A stretch of 48,791 nt of DNA, taken from positions 1 to 48,791 of the forward strand of contig CAXKVV010001604.1 in the NCBI GenBank assembly GCA_964058805.1, given 5' to 3'. Below the pieces are notes generated by a model, which had not been told where the DNA came from, ran no database searches, and saw only the letters and a list, made by a program, of their open reading frames with translations. Positions within the stretch are counted from its first letter, which is position 1. Each line of letters opens with the position of its first letter. The translations under genes and the position numbers were made by a program. Shown piece by piece: positions 22,660-32,458 of this stretch. Origin of the DNA: Schoenoplectus triqueter (Eukaryota > Streptophyta > Magnoliopsida > Poales > Cyperaceae).

Positions 22660-23065
22660 GTTTATTTATTGTGTTTCCAGTAGTACTTCGACCAAAACAC
22701 TATCAGCTCAAATTTTAATTTTCTTGAAATTTCAATTTAAGTAGCTTAATAAAATATTTATATCATAATTTTATATAATATTAATTTTTATCATGTTTGA
22801 AATTAGTTTACTATACTTAATGATTTTTAGAAAATAAGCATTTTTGACATACAAATTTTATTATCTTTCTATTATCTTAGGGCTATCTTTCAAAAATCAT
22901 TAAGTATAGTAAATTAATTTTAAACACGATAAAAATTAATATTCTATAAAATTATGATATAAATATTTTATTGAGCTATTTAAATTAAAATTTCGAGCAT
23001 GAAAAATTAAAATTTGAATTGGTAGCACTTCGGCGGAAGTACTACTAGAAGCATAATAGACAAAC
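22660..23065. mobile_element. Foldback MITE group D
   Basis: A 406-bp long-armed inverted repeat. On the left, AGCTTAATAAAATATTTATA and TACTATACTTAATGATTTTT are mirrored on the right by AAAAATCATTAAGTATAGTA and TAAATATTTTATTGAGCT. The right arm has a subterminal hairpin, GTAGCACTTCGGCGGAAGTACTAC in mirrored form (stem GTAG.ACTTC, loop about 4). The left arm keeps only GTAGTACTTC. TATATA lies on both sides. It is non-coding. The length and plan match groups A, B and C, but the arm sequence is different. Confidence 0.75.
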
Positions 23066-23089
23066 TATATATATATATATATATATATA
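23066..23089. repeat. (TA)n tract beside foldback D
   Basis: An alternating TA run immediately right of element D. A shorter TATATA precedes the element on the left. Confidence 0.85.
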
Positions 23090-23496
23090 ATTTACCCAAT
23101 GGATAATGGATGACGAAAGCCCCTTGCTTCTGAACATCAAACTAAGTGGTTGTGACGATAGAAAAAGTAAACTGAGGAGGTACTCATATCTATATCCGAT
23201 AAATTAATAATTTTTTTATCCATATCTATATTTATATTCGATGATTTAATGAAAATAAAATTTTATTCAATGAGATCAAATAAACTATTGAATGGTATGC
23301 TTGTTTATCTAACAATTTGACATACATAACAGATTTTCAGATTTATCTTGTTAAAGTAGATAAACACCATCTATATTTTGTGTTACATGTTTGATTGAGT
23401 TCTAGGCTAATACAAAGCAGCTTTATTTATGTTTTGTTGGTAAGATATTATGGTTAATTTCTACTTATTTACTGATACATGATTTATCAAGAACAA

Positions 23497-24600
23497 TCAC
23501 TTCTAATTAAAATATAAACACTTCAATTTAATTAAAGTTGCATTCATCATAGAAAATCTTATCTAGCATAAATACTTGGAACGAGATATAAATCACCTCT
23601 AATTTGAGATACAAACACTTACTACATCAACATAATTACATGTTACATTCGTTATGGAGTAAGATTGTAAATGAATAAAATTAAATCGAACTCAAACTAA
23701 ATCAAACAGAGTTATATTAAATTCAAACTAAAATCAAACCAAACTAAAAAGAAATCGAGCTAAAACTAAGCCGGACTAACAAAAACTCGAGCTGATGTCG
23801 AGCTCTAAACGAGCTCAATTATTATAAAATTTATACTTATTTTCATATAATCATAAATAAATAGAGTTAAAATAGCTAATATTTTATTAATTATGTAATG
23901 AAATTTGAAAGAAAAACTAATATTTCACATTATCATATATAATTGTAGCTTAAAAAGTATATTTTTCTACATAATTGTAGCTTAAATAAGTATATTTTTT
24001 TATTTTTTATTATTAATTTATTTATCTATATTTTACTAATTTATAACTAAAATATATTAAAATAGTTAATAATGAGCTATCTGCGAGTCGAACCGAGTCG
24101 AGCCATTGAAAAAAATTATGAACTCGAACCGAGCTGATAAAGAATCGAACTCAGACTGAGCAGTTAAAAAATCGAGCCAAATTCGAACGAGCCACGAGCC
24201 TCAAACTTTTCTTACCGTCCTATCATGGGGAGAGAGAGAGTCTTTACTAGTATAATCACCTATACTTAAAATATAAACACTTTACTACATCAAATTAATT
24301 ACATGTCACATTCATCATAGAGTTTTTATTAGTATAAATTCTTGAAGCCGATATATAATCACCTCTACTTAAAATATGAATATTTTACTATATCAACTTG
24401 AAATATGCATTGCATTCATCATGTGGAGTCTCTACTAGTAACACTTGAAAATCATATATAATCACCTTAATTGAAAATATAAATACATATTATAGTAACT
24501 TAATTATATATAACATTCATTATGGAAAATCTTTAAAGTATAAATATTTGAAGCCGAAATATAATTACTTTTAACTAAAATATAAACTTATACTATTAAA
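23497..24600. repeat. Minisatellite-like tandem array, unit about 100-118 bp, interrupted
   Basis: About six diverged head-to-tail units begin near 23497, 23591, 24255, 24357, 24460 and 24563. Each has the order TAATCACCTCTACTTAAAAT, ATAAACACTT, a CAACTTAATTACATG-like phrase, a CATTCATCATGGAGT-like phrase, CTAGTATAAATACTTG and GAAGCCGATATA. The array is broken at about 23660 by a different repeat. Shorter AAATATAAACACTT echoes continue to about 24900. I see no coding role. Confidence 0.65.
23661..24227. repeat. GAGCTCGA-type dispersed repeat inserted in the minisatellite
   Basis: This segment has recurrent phrases ATCGAACTC, GAGCTAAAACT, CTCGAGCTGATGTCGAGCTC, GAGTCGAACCGAGTCGAGCC and CGAACCGAGCTGA, with an AT-rich centre (23830-24060). 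Degenerate arrays of this kind are common dispersed repeats in plants. It lies between two parts of the 100-bp-unit array, which resumes after GGGGAGAGAGAGAGTC. Transposon class and exact borders are not determined. Confidence 0.5.
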
Positions 24601-24900
24601 ATATGAGCACCTGAGATAGAAATGTATACACTAAAATTAAGATTTAAACACCAAATTTAATTTTGGACAATAAAAATATAAACACTTAAAATTAAAATAT
24701 AACCTACAATTAAAATATAAAGACCATAAAATGATATATATACACACATTAAATTAAGACTTAAACACTAAAATTAGTTAGGACAATTAAAATTAAAAAG
24801 AAATATAAACATTGGGAGTTTGTATGGAAAATGAAATTAAGTTACAGAATTAAATACTGAAATGAATACTTAAACTTAATATATAAATACTTCAGCGATA

Positions 24901-25390
24901 GAAAACTGAAATCTAACAGGTTGCGAATAAACAGTCATCACTCATCAATCGCAGAAAATGTTTTTTTGCTACACGTTTCTTCAGGGCTGTTTGTGTGTTC
25001 TCAAGAACGATTGAAGAGTTTTTCCATATATACAAAGTTTGTTTGGGGATAACAAGGAGAGATTTAATCGGGGTACTATTAGCAGCTCCCAAAAAAATAT
25101 TAACTTATTACTTATCAAATAAGTGTTCCAATAAAAAAAAACTAATTGTATCGCGGTTAAATACAAAACGGTACAATTTTTTTTGCTTGTTTATTAGATC
25201 ACGTCATATTTATCATTAATATAAATTTTGTGTAATATTTGTTATTGTGATTGATATTATCTTAAATAACGAGACTTATAAATGGTATTCCTTTTTGTTA
25301 CGTTCGATGATGTTATTTTTATCACTTTTACGTATTTAGTCGTTTCTAGTTATTATTTCGGATATGAAGTACATAGATTTATTACTTTTA
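24901..25390. other. Gene-free spacer
   Basis: AT-rich sequence. Overlapping short open frames on both strands at about 24981-25219 show no family resemblance. Confidence 0.4.
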
Positions 25391-25866
25391 GGGTGGGATC
25401 CTTCATACTATTTTTTTAAAATAATTTTGACAACTAACTTCTTATCATTCATTAGATATTTTGAAAATAAAAAAATATGAACATATTTTTAAACATATAG
25501 ATTGATTGTATTTTGAGTTTGATAAAATATGAATGTTATTTGATATTATGTCAAATATTAAAGATTTAAACCATTAAAATTGTGAGAATCAACATTTCTT
25601 CTAGTGGAAAAGGTAATGCTGTCCGATGGGAGGTTGCAGATTCAAAAATTGGATTAGAGTTCTTTATGGACATTAAAAAATTAGATAGCTCACATTATCA
25701 TCATTAAACCATTAAAATTATCATACAATTTTTATGGCATTTGATAAAATATTAAATGATACTCATATTACATCATATTTAAAATATAATCAATCCATAA
25801 TTTTAAAAATATGTTTGTAAAGCTTTCTCCATTTTTTTAAAAAATAATTGTCATTAGATCCCATCC
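25391..25866. mobile_element. MITE of family E interrupted by a SINE
   Basis: The ends GGGTGGGATCC on the left and GATCCCATCC on the right are inverted. Further inward, AACATATAGATTGATTGTAT on the left is mirrored by ATATAATCAATCCATAA on the right. Phrases ATAATTTTGACAAC and ATAGATTGAT.GTATTTT are shared with the copies at 6320 and 42554. The middle is interrupted at 25582-25703 by a separate insertion with its own target duplication. Confidence 0.6.
25582..25703 (+). mobile_element. Small tRNA-like SINE with 16-bp target duplication
   Basis: The 16-bp sequence TTAAACCATTAAAATT occurs exactly at 25566-25581 and 25704-25719, bracketing 122 bp. The insert has an A-box-like CTAGTGGAAAAGG at 25601-25613 and, about 30 bp on, a degraded B-box-like GTTGCAGATTCAAA. 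This is the layout of a pol III-transcribed SINE. The B box has lost the TTCGA core, so the copy is old. The tail is not a clean poly(A). Confidence 0.6.
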
Positions 25867-28440
25867 TTATTTTTATTTAACAGTTATTCATCATCTATAT
25901 ATACTAGGGGTTATTATTCACTGGCTTTTTCCTGAAAAGGAACCATTAAATAAATAATTATTCAAAATGAAAAATATATATATAAGATTTTATACTAAGT
26001 AAATTTTGAACACAAAAATTTGTAATAATTCATCAACGTTAGTTGGTGTATTTATAAGTTAAATAATATATTGTGGCATGCTTAATAAATCAAGATATCG
26101 GCGGTGTGGAATTGAGTGGACTCGGCGTTGAACTTGAATGCATGTTATCGAATGGAATGGAAAGTTTGGATTAATCAATTTATCAATGAATGATGGAATT
26201 TTGCAGCCAGCTCCTTCCAATCTTTTCATTATGCTCCTCAGGTATTTCAATCGGATAATAGAAAATACTTCACGGAGTAGTGCAAAACTCATATTTTAAA
26301 CGGATATAATTGTCCAGAACTCATATTTTAATAGAAAATACTTGCATCGTAGAATTAATTATTTTGATGCATCAATCCTGTTCCAACTTCCAGAACCTAA
26401 ATTATCACAAAAGCAAGGATCAACATGCATAATCATCCCCTTATCAGCCTTTTATATGGACAGTACAATAGAGGTACAGAAGCAACATCTTTGACAATAT
26501 ATATTTTTTAGCATGATCATTGACAATTTCAATTTCCACCTAATGATAATTAGTGGCATAAGCAGAGTATAATGCCTAAAGAATCCCTACGTCATGACCT
26601 ACTTTGATATTTGACTCAGCCACAATTCCACTTTTTGATTTTCCACAAATGCCACTAGATTTCTATGACAGGAAAAGTTTAAAAAAGAGATCATTATGTT
26701 TTGAGTCCTGGTCTATTTTGCTTGCATCCAAAAAGCGACCTCTTAGCAACTAGTGGATATATAAGAAAAAAAGGTATCTTACAATGATGGTGAACTTATC
26801 TAATCAGTAGATATATACATATTTAAACGGTATGTTATGAAGTATGAACTCATCCATTTTTTTTGTAATTGTTGTAATTTAATAAAATATAAGCTTTACA
26901 CTGTTATGTCTTGCAATTTTTGGACACACTTGGAGTATAAAAGTTGAAATTGTCTAAATTTTTAAACCCACGTGCGTAGAAGTTGAATGACTGACATAAT
27001 TATTAACGATAGTTATATTTATTAAATGGGATATATTATTAAATAAAAAGTATCATATATATTAAACTAAACTTATATTTATTTAAATATTAAATATAAT
27101 TTATATTTGTTAAAAGATTGCTCAACTTTTGTATTTAATAATTATGTATTTTGTTTAATAATTATGGATGTTCTCTCTAATAAATATATAACTGTCCTTA
27201 ATAATAATTATGTGGGTTGTTCAACTTTTATATTGCATGTGGATTCAAAATTTTAGGTAATTTTTGGAGTTGATAAAAAAATTATTCTGATTAATAATTA
27301 TGTCCGTTATTTTTAACAAACATGGTATTCTATTTAACTCGTATATATCTGCCATTAAAAATTATATTAGATATTTAAATTTTATAACCCATATGAATGT
27401 ACATGAGATGAAAATATTATAACGAGAAATTGAATGGACGCGGATCATTTTCGTTTGGAAAGATTTCGATCTCTCTTATTTCGAATCTGCTTGGACATCA
27501 TGCACGCCTCTTTCTACCCCAATTGCTAGTACGAATTAAGAACGATTCAAATGATTAATAAATAATTGTTTTCTTTATTTTAAAAGAAATATTCTGTATT
27601 ATGAAGTAAAAGGATAATTAAAATATTTAAAAAGGAAACAAGGACATTCATTTCATTTTCTGTTTCACAAATTAAATTTGTATCACAACTTAATTTCATC
27701 ACAAAATTGGGCAAGTGTCTTTAACTCATTAAAGAATTGTAAATTGCAGACGAAATGTTTAGTGATAACAATCGGCTTCGTTACCCTTTATCATTTACAA
27801 CCTCTCATTTTCTTTTTTAAAAGAAAATAAGGAGAAGGAACAAAAATATGAATTAAAAAGCTTTCGTCTTTTGCATATAAAGTCGCACATTTAATGAACC
27901 ACTTGAAAGTAAAATTGTTATGAAAAAGAAAAAAACGTAAATATAAAAATAAGTTAGATACTTAGACGAAAGGAAATGGACAAAATAATTATCGAGACCT
28001 TTCGAGAAATATCACTTCCACTGAGGATTTTCCACATATTTTGTTTTTGTCGTAAAAACAGTTTAACATTTTGATAATTGATTTGATGATTTGATCCGAC
28101 CTAGAATTTGAAATTGTTCATGTATGTGCATCTAAAAAAATACACTCATATTATTCTGATTTTTTTTTAAATTAATAAAATTTAGTCGGATCAACAATTA
28201 ATTACACTGGTTTGAATAAACTTATAAATATCCCATAATATAATTTTCAATTCGCAATCGATTTAAAATTGTTGAGTTTGATTATTTGATGGAGTTAGAA
28301 AAGCTTGAGAAAACACAAGAGAATCAATGTTTTTCATGATAATTAGGGGTTACTAATGCACCCCCACTATGTGGATGAAAGAAATCCCAAATCGAATTTT
28401 TTTTGTAATATTTTTTGATGCAATAGAATTCAACAAAATT
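25867..28440. other. Gene-free spacer
   Basis: No gene, RNA or mobile-element end is recognised. An open frame at 26059-26292 on the minus strand is locally GC-richer but resembles no family I know. Confidence 0.4.
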
Positions 28441-28468
28441 GATATATATATATATATATATATATATT
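28441..28468. repeat. (TA)n microsatellite
   Basis: An alternating TA run in spacer, without a foldback element beside it. Confidence 0.9.
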
Positions 28469-30932
28469 GCATTAACGGTTCATTTGTTTTCAACAAATTG
28501 TTGGTGTTAATATTTTTTACCTTGGTCAGATTATCTAGACAGACTAAACGCTCATCATTCATGAATTAAAATAATTTGAAGATTTTTTATTTAGGTCTAT
28601 ATAATTTTAGAGAGCCACCACGGATGGAACCTCAAGCCATTGCAACAGAAACAGAAAGAGGAGGAAGAAGAAAAGGGACAAACCCCTTTCAATAATTGTA
28701 CCATTTTGCTTTGAAGGAAGAACATTCCAGAAGTAAAGCACCCCATCCATGATCCATGCTGGTATAACATTTACATTGGTACCGCTCTTAATTAGAATTC
28801 GCATTATCACATGACAGCTGTGCAAGATTGTGCTGTGCTGCTCTTCTCTCTGATTCATGCACATGCACATGCAAGCACTGTACTGATGAGACCATTAATT
28901 GCATATAGAGATGCATCATTAATTGGCCTTTAAAGTGTCACTTGCGTCGGTTTATTTCTGGTATCTATTAGATTTCGTTTCTCACCCTACCATTTGACAA
29001 AAGCTTGTCGTCAAGTCCAAAAAAATTGCCAAAATTTGACCTCGAATTCGTTTGCATCACATCTGCGGAGTGTGTACAATAAAAGGCAATCAATCAATAT
29101 TGTATGAGAAAATTTAATCTAAATTTACGTGGATAAATTTAATTGTAAGTTATATTAGTTTCTAAAAGCACTAGTATTCAAACTCTTGTTGATGATTTCA
29201 TGTTTGCACCTAGTGGTATCATATATAATGTGATCCCAATATTTTGTTAACATAGTTAGACTAGTATGTCTTTTGGTTAGTAATATTTTATTAGAGAGTA
29301 GTGGATATAACTTTTGGACTGTTATAATAAAAAAAAACTTTTGGACATCATCTTTGTTATAAAAAAATGGTGGTTTTATCACTTTTTCAAGAAAAATAGA
29401 AATGCATAAAGAGGGATTAAGTATGTCATATCATTATCTATTGGATTTATTTTATTTTTCTTTATATACCTCACGCGCAATTTATTTATTTTTGTAAATA
29501 AAACCATCATTTTTGTATTTTTTTTGTATGAAATATTATATCCAGAAAACAAATATTATTTAACATTTTTTTCAGACATCACCGGAAAAATAATTATTTA
29601 CTATCATCTATACTTTTTTTCAAAAATCACCGGAGAAATATATTAATTATTTTTTAACATTTTTTTGCCAAGTATCATTTAAAGCTCTAATGTACTTAAG
29701 TACAAGTGTACAACCCTAAATGCTAACTATACTAGAAGCAATTTAAACCATCCAATTCGAATCAAACATATCAAATCAATATTATATGATCTTTGAAAAT
29801 ATTATTTTTCTTAACCAAATTAAGATTCAAATAATAATTTGAATTGATGATTCAAATCGTGTACGGCAGTTGTGTCGCCGTTGAGACTGTATTAATGGAT
29901 GAGAAAAATGGTACTTGATGTATTCATGTCGGATTAAAGTTAGTGTCAACGTGGATGCCATATCCTAATCCCACATGAGCCATCTTGACCAGGATCCAAA
30001 CAAAAAAAGAAAAGAAAAAGAAATGGAAATGGTGGCTTAGTGATGCAAGTTGCTTAGTGAACCTTTCAAAAATAATTTTGTAGCTGGGGGAATCCCTGAT
30101 GTATTGCCAGGGAGCCAATTAAAAAAGTTGGAGTTGACACGTATCGTTAAGCATCAATTCTTCCTGTCATTATATATGTGAATGGGATACCAAAATTACA
30201 CAATTGAGTTGTGCTGCCACATGTTTGGTTTAAATAAAAGGACACGTATTTCAAGTTTAATCCTAACACGTTGAGAAAATTTCTCTGAGAATTTGTTGGG
30301 AGAGCATTGAAAGTTTTATTTCGTACACAAGGAATTATGTACAATTCACTCTTACACCATGAATGAATTCATGATATAATAATATATAAAAAAAAAAAGA
30401 TACAACCCAACATGATGAGAAAAAAAGAAAAGGGAAAAAATATCAGGAGAAGTTCAAATCAAGCACATTCTTTGTCCATTCATCAACCTTTTACCTAAAA
30501 CCTAACTAGAAAGCAATGGCACCAAAGAAAATAAACTTTCCTTTCATGCTCTTTTCATTGGTTCCTTTTCGGCCAACACTAATTCAATACTCCATTACCA
30601 TTTCCATCTTTATGTGTGTTTATTTTCTAACGTGAATAGTGATATATTTTAATATCTAATGGTATATAGACTCAGACTGTTCACACCTGCCCACCTTCCT
30701 TTTTTCCCTTCTAAACCGTTGATATTTAGTTATTTACAAGTGAACACAATTTGTAATTAAAATATCTCATGCGTCGCCAATTGACATTGGAGTTTTTTAA
30801 GTAGCAATTAATAAGGGGAGATGTCTGAAAATACAATTAATTTTGTTTTAGCCATAATACCATTTAATAGTTATTACTATGAAGGGTTATTACTATGTAA
30901 CCCCTCAACTAATCCGGATCAATACTGCAAAA
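28469..30932. other. Gene-free spacer
   Basis: No recognisable protein family. The stretch around 28600-28880 is richer in G and C and holds an 87-codon minus-strand open frame starting MCMCMNQREEQ. I see no domain in it and cannot say whether it is a gene, an exon fragment or chance. Confidence 0.4.
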
Positions 30933-31369
30933 AGAGAGAGAGAGAGTGGAGATTTCGTGAGCTTAAGTTCACGGAGGCCTTCCGTGAGCTTAACTCAAAA
31001 AACATACCAAATCATCTCAAAATTTTAATTTATCATTCTCATTAAATTCTTTATATGAAAATCTCATGGGATGCAAAAATTTGGAGCGTTTTAAACTTTT
31101 TAAGTCACCGTTTTTTAATTTTTGAAAATCATCTCTAAAAATAATAATAATATATTCAATAATTGAACATCATTTTAAAAAATTAAAAACGGTGACTTAA
31201 AAAACTCAAAACGCTCCAAATTTTTGCATCCCATGAGATTTTCATATAAAGAATTTAATGAGAATGATAAATTAAAATTTCGAGATGATTTGATATGTTT
31301 TTTGAGTTAAGCTCACGGAAGGCCTCCGTGAACTTAAGCTCACGAAATCTCCACTCTCTCTCTCTCTCT
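30933..31369. mobile_element. Foldback MITE group C, copy 1, upstream of KUP gene
   Basis: A 437-bp inverted repeat with (GA)n at the left tip and (CT)n at the right tip, then a TA run. Positions 30956-30996 are exactly mirrored at about 31306-31346 over 41 bp. Inside this lies the near-palindrome TCACGGAGGCCTTCCGTGA. The arms continue inward through ATGGGATGCAAAAATTTGGA and TTTTTAATTTTTGAAAATCA to a loop rich in AATAATAAT. It ends about 1.1 kb before the KUP start codon. It is non-coding. A decayed copy is at 38996. Confidence 0.85.
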
Positions 31370-32458
31370 ATATATATATATAAAAATAATGCAAGTCATG
31401 ATCAGATTTACTAATCCCAGAACAAATCCGGTGCTTAAATTATCCAATAAAAGAGTGCCCAAGCTTCATCAAACCTACCCAAGAAAAGAAAATAAAACAA
31501 AAACTAGAAAAATCTACGTTTAAAAGTGAAATCTCTCCATGGAAAATCTCTCCTTGGAAATTCTCTCCATTGACACAGCACATTTTTTTTTTGATGGGAA
31601 CTGCCACTTCACTACACTAAAAAGAGCAGTCACCTATCTGCTCTGTCTTGATAAATTATCACCCTCTCCGTTTCTTTCTCTTTCACCCTTCTTACAAAAT
31701 TGAAAATTCAATGGTCGTACGCTCTGTCATATTTCTAGTGTAAACACCTGGAATTTTACTTCCCTCGGAGCCACTCGTTCTATTTATGAAACACATGTTT
31801 TTTTTATGTATTATATTGGCTCGAGATAATCTGTTTCGAATAGAAAAATATTTAATGACTCACTCTCACTTTTACTCTTTACTTTCTCAGAGGAAAATAA
31901 TAATTGTATAATTCTATGCTGAGTAAAGGAAAAGGTGTGATGTGTCAAAAGAATAGAACCGCTCGCCAAAGTTGTAATGGCAACTGTTTCGCCAAAACAA
32001 TACTTAATTTTTGCAATGTAGAAAAATGAAGAACAGAGAAATTTATGATCGCTGATTCAATCCCAACCAATAAAGCAGCCTTCTCTCTGTCTCTCTCTTC
32101 CTCTCCTCTCGATCTCATCTTCTCTCTCGCATTCCTTCCCCAAAAATCTCACTGAGGCAAGGCAAAGCCCATCTCTCTCTCTCTCTCTCTCTCCTTTCTA
32201 GAAAGTGTCACACTCCAAATCTACTTCTATTCCTGTCGAATAAAACCAAAAGGACTCTCAAGACATACCTCTGTTTTTTGTCTCCAGAAAAAATCCGAGC
32301 GTGGCTTGTGGTAGAGCCAGGAGCAACAAGCCAAGGATAAAATCAAAACCTCTCTCTCTCTCTCCCCTTCCAATCGCTTTCCCTCTTCTTATCAGAAACC
32401 TCCCCATGAAGAAACGAAATACCCCCACTTCACAAACCGTCTGATAATTTCTCCATCA
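31370..32458 (+). promoter_or_regulatory. KUP upstream region and CT-rich 5' leader
   Basis: The last 400 bp before the start codon are pyrimidine-rich, with CT runs at about 32171-32192 and 32349-32364, as is common in plant 5' leaders. A short upstream ORF lies at 32406-32444. I cannot place the transcription start or a certain TATA box. Confidence 0.5.
32406..32444 (+). promoter_or_regulatory. Upstream ORF in KUP leader (12 codons plus stop)
   Basis: ATG at 32406 opens a 12-codon frame (MKKRNTPTSQTV) that stops at 32442-32444, 14 nt before the main ATG. If the transcript starts upstream of it, the uORF would lower translation of the transporter and make it depend on reinitiation or leaky scanning. 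Its ATG context (CCCCATGA) is weak, favouring leaky scanning. Confidence 0.6.

Noticed and set aside
28607..28870. 87-codon minus-strand frame in a GC-richer patch
   Set aside because: It has no recognisable domain, a hydrophobic C-terminus from low-complexity DNA and no splice partner that I can see. It cannot be excluded as a small gene without RNA evidence.
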